Shown: positions 1 through 5,754 of the stretch, piece by piece
Numbering within the stretch: the first letter of the stretch is position 1
Layout of the letters: each line of letters starts with the position of its first letter
Assembly: GCA_003695725.1 (NCBI GenBank)
Contig: RFHX01000306.1
Coordinates: 1-5,754 of the forward strand
DNA from: J061 sp003695725 [NCBI: Candidatus Schekmanbacteria bacterium]
GTDB taxonomy: Bacteria > Schekmanbacteria > GWA2-38-11
DNA: 5,754 nucleotides
Reading direction: 5' to 3'
Notes under the pieces: model-generated
The model's database searches: none
What the model was told of the DNA's origin: nothing
What the model saw: only the letters and a program-made list of their open reading frames with translations
Program-made: the position numbers and the translations under genes

Positions 1-109
1 GTATTATTCTATCACAGCCAACAAATTAATATATTTAACAATGAATCAATTTGATATAGTAAAACAAAGATTATCATTAATACTTAATAGAAAAATAGAA
101 GAGTTTTAA
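1..109 (+). CDS. C-terminal fragment of an upstream gene, product unknown
   Basis: The frame beginning at base 2 is open from the window edge to a TAA at 107-109 and encodes 35 residues ending in NRKIEEF. The tail is rich in Lys, Leu and Ile (for example IVKQRLSLILNRK), as in the C-terminal helix of many cytoplasmic enzymes, but it carries no diagnostic motif. Its stop codon is immediately followed by the ATG of the GT2 gene, with no base between, and the purine-rich stretch before that ATG lies inside this gene. The two are therefore very likely co-transcribed and translationally coupled. By position it is probably another polysaccharide-locus gene, perhaps a glycosyltransferase, but that is only a guess from context. 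An ATG lies at 41-43 in the same frame, but the frame is open upstream of it to the edge, so this looks like a gene end rather than a tiny gene. Confidence 0.6.
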   Translation, partial: YYSITANKLIYLTMNQFDIVKQRLSLILNRKIEEF

Positions 110-919
110 ATGGCTAAAATAAGCGTCATAATGGCAGTTTACAATGCAGAGCGATTCCTCGCAGAAGCAATAGAAAGCATCCTTAACCAGACATTTCGAG
201 ATTTTGAATTTATCATCGTGAATGACGGCTCTTCCGACAACAGTGAAAAGATTATAGAGTCATATGATGATTCAAGAATAAAGCTGATGACATTTAAGAA
301 TAATAGAGGGCTTTCCTTTGCTTTAAATAGGGGGATTGAAAAATCTTCAGGAGAATATATTGCAAGAATGGACGCAGACGATATCTCTATGCCTGACAGA
401 TTTGAAAAACAAATTAAACACTTAATCGACAACCCTGAAATTGATATTCTTGGAAGCGCAGTCGTAGAAATAGATGAAGTTGGAAAATTCTTGGCTATTA
501 GAAAACTACCATTAAAAGACTATGAAATAAAAAAAGAGCTCATACGGTCAAACCCCTTCTTTCATTCAACTATAATGATGAAAAGAAGCGCCTTTGAAAA
601 GGCAGGATATTATGATGAATCGATTAGGCAAACAGTGGAAGATTGGGACTTGTGGTTTAGAATGTCAACTAAATGTAAAATGGAAAACTTGGAAGAGCCC
701 TTAGTCAAAAGACGTTTTCATAAGGATAACTTGAGTGTTGAATCCAATAATGAATTGCTTATAAAAGGAATTGAGATCAGACGCAAATATATAAAAAAGG
801 GATTATATCCAATCTCTGCATATAGACATCTACTTAAACCTCTAATCGCTTATCTACTTCCACTGCCCATAAAAAAATTTATTAGAGAAAAAATATTCAA
901 GAGCAATATTTATCGTTGA
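110..919 (+). CDS. Family 2 (GT-A fold) glycosyltransferase
   Basis: This 269-residue protein is predicted to transfer a sugar from a nucleotide-sugar donor to a growing glycan at the cytoplasmic face of the membrane. The GT2 signature runs in order. A beta-strand ISVIMAVYN (4-12) is followed by the nucleotide-binding VNDGSSDNS (37-45), then NNRGLSFALNRGI (64-76). Next come the metal-binding DxD-type motif MDADD (87-91) with PDRFEKQ after it, and the acceptor-side EDWDLWFR (177-184), where a Glu-Asp pair supplies the likely catalytic base. RRFHKDNLS (201-209) matches the common R..H..N.S element. The C-terminal stretch 240-263 is hydrophobic and basic and could rest on the membrane. Length is normal for a single-domain GT2. 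The ATG directly follows the upstream TAA, with a purine-rich GAAGAG ending six bases before it. Its 3' end overlaps the opposing gene by 10 bases. Family is sure; donor and acceptor are not determinable. Confidence 0.93.
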   Translation: MAKISVIMAVYNAERFLAEAIESILNQTFRDFEFIIVNDGSSDNSEKIIESYDDSRIKLMTFKNNRGLSFALNRGIEKSSGEYIARMDADDISMPDRFEKQIKHLIDNPEIDILGSAVVEIDEVGKFLAIRKLPLKDYEIKKELIRSNPFFHSTIMMKRSAFEKAGYYDESIRQTVEDWDLWFRMSTKCKMENLEEPLVKRRFHKDNLSVESNNELLIKGIEIRRKYIKKGLYPISAYRHLLKPLIAYLLPLPIKKFIREKIFKSNIYR

Positions 920-2226
920 TTTGTCTCAGACAGAAGGGATTGATAGAGCTCTATTGTTTTATTTATCAAACTATCAGATGAAAATTTTTCATAAATTCTT
1001 CTTTTACATTCCTCTGCCAACCTGTTTCTCAAATCTGCATCATCGATTAATTTTATGAGAATATTGAAAAGTTCATCTTCATTTCTTCTTTCAAAAAGTA
1101 TCCCATTTACTCCATCTTCTATTATTTCCCTATATCCTCCAACATTCGACGCAACAACGGGCACAGCGCAAGACATAGCTTCTACTGCTGTTCTTCCAAA
1201 GGGCTCCTGATATATAGATGGACATACTACAAGGTAAGAAAGATGATATAAATCAACTAATTCCTCAAAAGGAAGATAACCTGTAAAGACAATGCCTTCG
1301 GTATCTTCTTCAATTTGCATTTCCTTTCTTCCAGCAAAAATAAATTTAATATCCTTTCTTTTCATAGAAATCTTTTTAGCAGTATTCAATGCTATTGATG
1401 AACCTTTTTTGTAAGTTATATTGCCGGGAATTAAGATAAGTTTTTTATCTTCCAATGCATACTTCTCTTTGAGTTTCTCTATATCTTCTTCATTTTTTTC
1501 AAAATTCATTCCGGAGAGATTATAAACAATTTCTGATTTAAGATTTTCAAGCTGTAATTTACTGAAATAAATATTCTGAATTGCTCTACTTACAAAAAAG
1601 GCACAGCTTAAATCTTTAATCTTTCTATTCCTAATCTTTGCTGTTGAAAAATGCACTTGATGATTAAACCTAATCCTTAGCTTCTTGAAAAAAGCAAGTT
1701 TTTCATTTGGCGGCATCACTAAAAGTGAACATCTCTTCCACAGCATTTTTCTGCCGCACCAAGCAGGAATTTTTTCATCGTCCATTAAACAGGAAGCCGA
1801 CGGACACAATAGGTCATAATCCCTAATAGTATGGACAACAGGGATTCTGTTTCTCTTCCCTGCTTTTACAGATGCATAGAGCGATAAGGAATTTTGCGAA
1901 TGTATAATATCAGGTTGAATATCCTTTATCACCTTATTCAAATTGTATAGCATATATATATCAAACAATGGTGTGATCGTATAAATTCCTCGAAGTCTTT
2001 CCCCACTTTCAATCTTTTTTGGAAAGGGATAACGAACTACTCTTATACCATCGATAGATTCTGCTTTCTTAGCTCCATAATTGGGTGTCAGCACATAAAC
2101 CTTATGCCCTCTCTCTGTAAGACCTTTTGCTAAAAGATAGGCACTCTTTTCTGCGCCTCCCGGTTCAAAAGGATAAAAATATTCATTAACAAAAAGAATC
2201 TTCAAGCTTTTTGAAAACCCATTCAT
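910..2226 (-). CDS. Family 4 (GT-B fold) glycosyltransferase, third gene of the leftward operon
   Basis: This 438-residue retaining-type glycosyltransferase is predicted to be cytoplasmic or membrane-associated and to use a nucleotide-sugar donor. The N-terminal Rossmann half opens with KILFVNEYFYP (9-19) and the glycine-rich GGAE (23-26). IIHSQN (107-112) and HTIRDYDLLCP (132-142) follow. The C-terminal donor-binding half has GNITYKKGS (268-276), FAGR (297-300), FTGYLPFEEL (314-323) and the EX7E element EPFGRTAVEAM (E341 and E349), then ASNVGGYREI and DGVNGILF. It is longer than its two operon neighbours, mainly because of a Cys- and Lys/Arg-rich segment at about 140-205 with cysteines at 141, 146, 157 and 166. 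The ATG overlaps the TGA of the preceding gene as ATGA, which indicates translational coupling. A GAGGTG lies 14 bases upstream, farther than ideal. The last codons overlap the convergent GT2 gene. The specific sugar is unknown. Confidence 0.93.
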   Translation of the reverse strand: MNGFSKSLKILFVNEYFYPFEPGGAEKSAYLLAKGLTERGHKVYVLTPNYGAKKAESIDGIRVVRYPFPKKIESGERLRGIYTITPLFDIYMLYNLNKVIKDIQPDIIHSQNSLSLYASVKAGKRNRIPVVHTIRDYDLLCPSASCLMDDEKIPAWCGRKMLWKRCSLLVMPPNEKLAFFKKLRIRFNHQVHFSTAKIRNRKIKDLSCAFFVSRAIQNIYFSKLQLENLKSEIVYNLSGMNFEKNEEDIEKLKEKYALEDKKLILIPGNITYKKGSSIALNTAKKISMKRKDIKFIFAGRKEMQIEEDTEGIVFTGYLPFEELVDLYHLSYLVVCPSIYQEPFGRTAVEAMSCAVPVVASNVGGYREIIEDGVNGILFERRNEDELFNILIKLIDDADLRNRLAEECKRRIYEKFSSDSLINKTIELYQSLLSETNQR

Positions 2227-3350
2227 TTATATTTATTTAACACCTCTTCGTAAATGCCCATTACAGATTTGGCGCATTTATCCCAACTGAATTTTTTTCG
2301 CACATAATTAGCCGCTTCAAATCCCATTTTTTTTGACTTATCAGTATCTTCAATCAACTCTATGAGGCGCTGTATAAAACTATACTTGTCTTCTGGTGTT
2401 ACAAGATATCCTGTTTTGCCGTCTATCACAATCTCAGGAAGTGAAGCCGTATTCAATGCCACTACGGGTTTCGCGCAAGCCATAGCTTCCACTGCCGCCA
2501 TTCCAAAACCTTCCAGCTTGGAAGGGAAAAGGAAAATATCGCACAAATTCAAAAAAGAAACTTTTTCATTCTCAGAAACATATCCACAAAATTTGACTCG
2601 ATTGCCCAAACCCAATTTCTCTGAAAATTTCACTAGTTTTTTAAAATCCTTCCCCTTCCCCGCAATCAAACAGAGCCAATCATTTGAATTTCGTTCAGAC
2701 AACCCTTCAAGACATTCAAGGAGAAAAAAAAGATTCTTCCTTCTTTGCAGAGAACCGAGATACAAGAGAACCTTTTTCCCATTAGCATTATACCTCTTTT
2801 CTAAAGACTTTGGCTTGTCTTCCGGTTTAAATTTTTCACTTACACCATCATATACTACTTCAATCTTCTCTTCTTCTATCTTCCACTTCTTCATCAGCTG
2901 AAGTTTAGAAAAATTACTGACTGTTATTATCTTGTCAACGAGCGGTGCAATCTTCGAATCCACAAAAAAATTCATCACTTCAGGGTCGATATGATGATGA
3001 TGCGCTACAACAGGGATATTTTTACCAACAATTTTCTTTGCCATAATCACAGCTGGACCTGTAAAACGCAGTGAATGTATCCTCAACAAATCTACCTTCT
3101 CCTTCTGTAAAATTTTTCTTAGATATAAGAAAAAAAGAGGATTTGAAACGAACCACCTAAGATGTCTTTTAAGAGGAAGGTTATAGATGTAATCATATTT
3201 CAATCCCTGTGGTAATTTGCTTTCCTTTGGCAGAATGATGCCCAATTCGGCGCCAGATTCTGGAAGTCTCAACATAAGCTCTCTTTCATAAACTTCTCCG
3301 CCTAAATCCGATTCGGGAGATATTCCCATAGAAGGAGAGCATATTTTCAT
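2223..3350 (-). CDS. Family 4 (GT-B fold) glycosyltransferase, second gene of the leftward operon
   Basis: This 375-residue GT4-type glycosyltransferase shows the usual two-domain order. The N-terminal half has LGGEVYERELMLRL (16-29), where the GGxx element contacts donor phosphates in this family. It is followed by LLRIHSLRFTGPA (88-100), a run of four histidines at 117-120 (VVAHHHHID) and ITVSNFSK (142-149). VVYDGVSEKF (165-174) leads into the C-terminal half. That half has LGSLQRRKN (198-206) for the donor phosphates, LIAGKG (228-233), the EX7E motif EGFGMAAVEAM (E280 and E288) and LPEIVIDGKTGYLV (304-317). Length is typical of GT4. The ATG at 3350 was chosen because MKI begins the first beta-strand as in many relatives. 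No clear Shine-Dalgarno precedes it, so ribosomes may re-initiate from the gene 28 bases upstream. Its TGA overlaps the next start by four bases. A role in assembling the same glycan as its neighbours is inferred from context. Confidence 0.93.
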   Translation of the reverse strand: MKICSPSMGISPESDLGGEVYERELMLRLPESGAELGIILPKESKLPQGLKYDYIYNLPLKRHLRWFVSNPLFFLYLRKILQKEKVDLLRIHSLRFTGPAVIMAKKIVGKNIPVVAHHHHIDPEVMNFFVDSKIAPLVDKIITVSNFSKLQLMKKWKIEEEKIEVVYDGVSEKFKPEDKPKSLEKRYNANGKKVLLYLGSLQRRKNLFFLLECLEGLSERNSNDWLCLIAGKGKDFKKLVKFSEKLGLGNRVKFCGYVSENEKVSFLNLCDIFLFPSKLEGFGMAAVEAMACAKPVVALNTASLPEIVIDGKTGYLVTPEDKYSFIQRLIELIEDTDKSKKMGFEAANYVRKKFSWDKCAKSVMGIYEEVLNKYK

Positions 3351-3378
3351 ATTTTGATATTAATTTTGGAATTTTTAA

Positions 3379-4542
3379 TTAATCAGTTATCGAAAGAAAC
3401 AATTCTTTGATTTTACCATTAAAAATATTCATATCATATTTTTCCTTGGCAATCTTCACACAGTTATCTTTTGTCTCTTTTAACATCTTGCGGTTTTTGG
3501 CAAAAAGCAAGATATTAGTTGCAAGTTTATTGCAGTCTGAAATAGGAAAAAGAAAGCCGTTTATCCCTTCCTCCACAACTTCAAGCATCCCGCTAAAAGC
3601 TGAAGCAAGAATAGATGTACCACAGGCAAGTCCTTCAAGGATAATTAAGGGAAATGATTCAGAAGAATAGGAAGGCACGACCAAAATATCCATTCCATTG
3701 AGAATCTTTTCAATATCTTTTCTAAATCCTGTAAAGATTATCTGTTTCTCGATTCCTTTGTTCGCGACTATCTCTCTCAGTTCTTTTTCATACCATTCAA
3801 ACCCTTCTCTTGCCCTTCCAACAATCAACCCATATACATTTTTACTTTCCTTTAGAACCTGTGCCATTGCCTCTATAAATGTCTTCTGCCCTTTATGAGG
3901 TATAAGGTCGCTTATTGTCCCAGCAACAACTGCATCTTCAGGTATTTGAAATTCACTCCTCATCTCTCTCCTGAAGGCGTCATTCGGATAAAATCTTGAA
4001 AGGTCAACTCCATTATAAATTGTGGTAATAGCTTTTGGTAATCTTCCATATTGAGCGCCCGTTGCCGATGAATCTGACAAAATAATCTTCACGCTATTCT
4101 TCTTGGAAAAATATCTAATAAGCGCTTTTGTCTTCCAATCTGCAAGCATATTATGAATGTGCCAAATTACTGGAACAGATGTTTTCTCGCCTGCCAAAGC
4201 AGACCAAGGAAAAACTCTCGTACTACTTGCATAAATAACTGATGCATTTATTTTTTTAATAATTTCAGAAGCATTCTTAATAACCCTTGGCGTATCCATA
4301 GCAAATTTAATGAGGTCACTGGCATTCTTCCTAATCAAGGAATAGGACTGAAAGGGCAATTCATAAAAAAAGCCTCCTTCTCTTTCAACTGCCTCTGAAA
4401 ATCTACCGCGCGCAGGACCAAAGACATATATATTGAAATCTTCTCTCAATGCTCTCAAAACATCGAGACAAACCCTTTGTCCGCCGGCAATCTCCGATAA
4501 TGCCTCCCATAATACTACACTTTTTTTCTCGTTATTATTCAC
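3379..4542 (-). CDS. Family 4 (GT-B fold) glycosyltransferase, first gene of the leftward operon
   Basis: This is a predicted nucleotide-sugar-dependent GT4 enzyme of about 387 residues. Numbering from the preferred start, the N-terminal half has SVVLWEALSEIAGGQR (8-23) with the GGxx element, then VIYASSTRVFPW (102-113) and VIWHIHNML (125-133), and the domain linker TIYNGVDLSRF (174-184). The C-terminal half has GTISDLIPHKGQ (208-219), LIVGRA (239-244), IIFTGFRKDI (268-277), VVPSYSSESFP (288-298) with the EX7E pair E295 and E303, and VVEEGINGFLFP (322-333). The longest reading frame begins at TTG 4557. GTG 4542 is preferred because GGAG at 4552-4555 sits nine bases before it, and because the best upstream promoter would leave TTG only about eight bases of leader. 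An ATG at 4547-4545 is out of frame and stops after two codons. It leads the three-gene operon. Family is sure, start fairly sure, substrate unknown. Confidence 0.9.
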   Translation of the reverse strand: MNNNEKKSVVLWEALSEIAGGQRVCLDVLRALREDFNIYVFGPARGRFSEAVEREGGFFYELPFQSYSLIRKNASDLIKFAMDTPRVIKNASEIIKKINASVIYASSTRVFPWSALAGEKTSVPVIWHIHNMLADWKTKALIRYFSKKNSVKIILSDSSATGAQYGRLPKAITTIYNGVDLSRFYPNDAFRREMRSEFQIPEDAVVAGTISDLIPHKGQKTFIEAMAQVLKESKNVYGLIVGRAREGFEWYEKELREIVANKGIEKQIIFTGFRKDIEKILNGMDILVVPSYSSESFPLIILEGLACGTSILASAFSGMLEVVEEGINGFLFPISDCNKLATNILLFAKNRKMLKETKDNCVKIAKEKYDMNIFNGKIKELFLSITD

Positions 4543-4551
4543 TCCATTTTT

Positions 4552-4555
4552 CTCC
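4552..4555 (-). promoter_or_regulatory. Ribosome binding site that decides the start of the first GT4 gene
   Basis: Read leftward, the sequence is GGAG followed by nine bases (AAAAATGGA) and then GTG at 4542-4540. This is near-ideal Shine-Dalgarno spacing. The competing TTG at 4557-4555 overlaps this element and has no purine-rich site at a suitable distance upstream, so the GTG start is favoured. Confidence 0.6.
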
Positions 4556-4571
4556 AAAATGATATTTACTT

Positions 4572-4599
4572 ATTATCAATTGCCTGTAATTATTGTGAA
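4572..4599 (-). promoter_or_regulatory. Predicted sigma-70-type promoter of the leftward GT4 operon
   Basis: On the minus strand a TTCACA box (4599-4594, five of six bases matching TTGACA) and a GATAAT box (4577-4572, five of six matching TATAAT) are separated by 16 bases. Transcription would start near 4565, giving a leader of about 23 bases that contains the GGAG ribosome binding site. A weaker overlapping alternative is TTGATT (4620-4615) and CACAAT (4597-4592) with a 17-base spacer, four of six matches each. AT-rich DNA yields such matches by chance, so this rests on position as much as on sequence. Confidence 0.45.
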
Positions 4600-4628
4600 G
4601 ATAATTTTTATTTAAATCAAAATTCCAG

Positions 4629-5754
4629 ATGATAAAAAAGAAAACTAACATTTTTTTACTTCTTATAGGTATCATTTTTTTATCTTCACTACTTCTGTCA
4701 TATCAGCTTGATAAAAAAAGTTTATGGGCAGACGAACTATTTTCCCTCATTGCAGGCAAAAAAGCCATCAATTCATACTCAGAATTAGCCAACTTCGTAA
4801 AAAAGGATGTCCACCCTCCACTCTATTTTTATCTTCTCGGCAAATGGATGAAATTAACAGGAATAAATGATTTTTCTATGCGCCTTTTTTCAGTTTTCAG
4901 CGCAATTTTAATGCTGATTCTTCTCTATCTGCTTACAGCAAAAATTCTATCTGAAAGAATAGCACTTTTATCCGTTATGCTGACTTCACTATCTCCGTTT
5001 TTTATTCTCTATGCAAGGATGGCACGCTACTATTCCTTTGTCGGAATGCTTTTCCTATTAAATTGCTACCTATTTTTTCAACTTCTCGAAAATGAAGGGA
5101 AAACGATTTATACAATATTTTATATCATCTCTTCAGCTGCTTTAGTCTCTTCCTTTTATCCGGCTATTTCAGTCGTGGCTGCACAAAACCTATATTTCTT
5201 TTTTCTCAGGCAAAACAAGAAAACTCTTAAAAACTGGCTGTTAATTCAAGTAATTTTGTTCCTTCTTATAGTCCTTTTCTGTTATCCTGCAATTAATCAA
5301 CTAAATCGATTCAAAAAAGATATACCTGCTGATATCTCAGAATCATTCATAGGCATCTTGACATCATCACTGGATCTTTTTTATGAATTTTCAGCAGGTG
5401 GAACAACATTTCCTTGGAAAATAGAAGGCATCTTCCTTTTTCTAATTAATTCAACACTCTTTATCTCCGGAATCCTGCTATTGAAAAAAGAAAAGAAAAG
5501 AATTTTGAATTTTCTCATCATTCATTTTCTGATGCCTTACCTGATTACACTGTTTCTATTCTCTTTTATTACAAAAGGACATTCTTTCATTTTTTTTGCT
5601 TCCCGTTGTTTTTATATATTTCCTATATATACAATCATTATTTCTTGCAGGTTGGATAAATCAAAAAAATTCGCATTTGCTTTTATTCTCATTCTCATTT
5701 TGGCTTTCAACTCTTTCAGCATACGAAACTATTTCATAGATAAATCATTTCTAA
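4629..5754 (+). CDS. GT39/PMT_2-like polytopic membrane glycosyltransferase, 3' end cut by the window
   Basis: The frame is open from ATG 4629 to the window edge (375 complete codons, no stop), so the C-terminus is missing. The protein is strongly hydrophobic, with a first membrane segment at about 8-26 and further ones near 86-104, 111-128, 137-153, 160-193, 203-222, 267-285, 295-314, 328-340 and 348-360. After the first segment comes SLWADELFSL (31-40), where the Asp-Glu pair (35-36) matches the conserved acidic residues of the first extracytoplasmic loop in PMT/ArnT-type enzymes. DVHPPLYFYLLGKW (60-73) is the family's HPPLY element, and ARMARYYSF (129-137) and SRCFYIFP (325-332) also fit. 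Such enzymes use a polyprenyl-phosphate sugar on the outer membrane face to glycosylate lipid or protein. The start is set by MIKKK and an in-frame stop at 4602-4604; no good Shine-Dalgarno is seen. Family members are usually 450-550 residues, so perhaps a fifth to a third is missing. Confidence 0.85.
   Translation, partial: MIKKKTNIFLLLIGIIFLSSLLLSYQLDKKSLWADELFSLIAGKKAINSYSELANFVKKDVHPPLYFYLLGKWMKLTGINDFSMRLFSVFSAILMLILLYLLTAKILSERIALLSVMLTSLSPFFILYARMARYYSFVGMLFLLNCYLFFQLLENEGKTIYTIFYIISSAALVSSFYPAISVVAAQNLYFFFLRQNKKTLKNWLLIQVILFLLIVLFCYPAINQLNRFKKDIPADISESFIGILTSSLDLFYEFSAGGTTFPWKIEGIFLFLINSTLFISGILLLKKEKKRILNFLIIHFLMPYLITLFLFSFITKGHSFIFFASRCFYIFPIYTIIISCRLDKSKKFAFAFILILILAFNSFSIRNYFIDKSFL

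Larger units (their letters stand above)
4543..4628. other. Divergent intergenic region between the GT4 operon and the membrane glycosyltransferase
   Basis: This 86-base, very AT-rich spacer is the only real intergenic region in the window, and it separates two divergently oriented units. It holds the leftward promoter described separately. For the rightward gene only weak elements are visible: a TTGCCT at 4580-4585 and a GATAAT at 4600-4605, spaced just 14 bases apart, which is short for a standard promoter. I see no clear operator, riboswitch or strong hairpin. Confidence 0.5.

Noticed and set aside
139-432. 97-codon minus-strand frame opposite the GT2 gene
   Set aside because: It is antisense to the most conserved part of the GT2 domain, its sequence is Ser/Ile-rich and featureless, and no ribosome binding site is evident.
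892-910. AATATT direct and inverted repeat around a seven-base spacer at the end of the GT2 gene
   Set aside because: The arms are six A/T bases that are each self-palindromic, which is expected by chance in this composition. They lie in coding sequence and would form no stable hairpin.
2362-2901. 179-codon + strand open frame opposite the second GT4 gene
   Set aside because: It lies wholly antisense to a gene with complete GT4 motifs. Its translation is Ser/Phe/Pro-rich with no domain, which is typical of the reverse strand of an AT-rich, Lys/Glu-rich gene.
3351-3378. AT-rich 28-base gap with an imperfect inverted repeat (ATTAA / TTAAT arms)
   Set aside because: The arms are only five A/T pairs and there is no GC stem or U-tract, so it does not support a terminator or attenuator. 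It is best read as ordinary spacer inside the operon.
3407-3898. Two short + strand frames (87 and 66 codons) opposite the first GT4 gene
   Set aside because: Both are shadows of the well-supported minus-strand gene and show no recognisable motif.
4433-4615. 60-codon + strand frame across the start of the first GT4 gene and the intergenic spacer
   Set aside because: Most of it is antisense to the GT4 N-terminus, and the hydrophobic tail comes from AT-rich spacer DNA. It has no motif, and its stop precedes the membrane glycosyltransferase in another frame.
1-5754. Search for CRISPR repeats, tRNA or rRNA, transposase genes, attachment sites or a defence system
   Set aside because: No spaced direct repeats, RNA gene signatures, transposase motifs or defence domains were seen, and nearly every base is taken up by glycosyltransferase coding sequence.

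Overview
This 5754-base window is AT-rich throughout. It holds six genes or gene fragments, at least five of which are glycosyltransferases, packed with almost no non-coding DNA. It looks like part of a surface-polysaccharide locus (O-antigen, capsule, exopolysaccharide or cell-surface glycan) in a bacterium. Frequent ATA isoleucine and AGA arginine codons, together with Shine-Dalgarno-like sequences, fit an AT-rich bacterial genome. The sequence does not fix the phylum, and I do not name a species.

Layout from left to right. Positions 1-109 (+) carry the last 35 codons of an upstream gene, whose TAA directly abuts the ATG of a GT2 (GT-A fold) glycosyltransferase at 110-919 (+). This gene converges on, and overlaps by 10 bases, a leftward three-gene operon of GT4-type (GT-B fold) glycosyltransferases. 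In transcription order these are 4542->3379, 3350->2223 and 2226->910, with a 28-base gap and then a 4-base ATGA overlap. A divergent intergenic region of about 86 bases contains a good sigma-70-like promoter for the leftward operon. To its right, a multi-spanning membrane protein of the GT39/PMT_2 (ArnT-like) type starts at 4629 (+) and runs off the window end while still open.

Working together (inference): the GT2 and three GT4 enzymes would act on the cytoplasmic side, each adding one sugar to a lipid-linked or similar acceptor. The GT39-like membrane enzyme would use a polyprenyl-phosphate sugar on the outer face of the membrane. Flippase, polymerase, ligase and nucleotide-sugar synthesis genes are not visible and would have to lie outside the window. 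The donor, acceptor and linkage of each enzyme cannot be read from sequence alone.

I found no RNA genes, CRISPR array, insertion sequence or phage gene, and no evidence of a new kind of system. The points worth a second look are local: the start codon and promoter of the leftward operon, the terminator-less tail-to-tail overlap, and a few unusual residue clusters.
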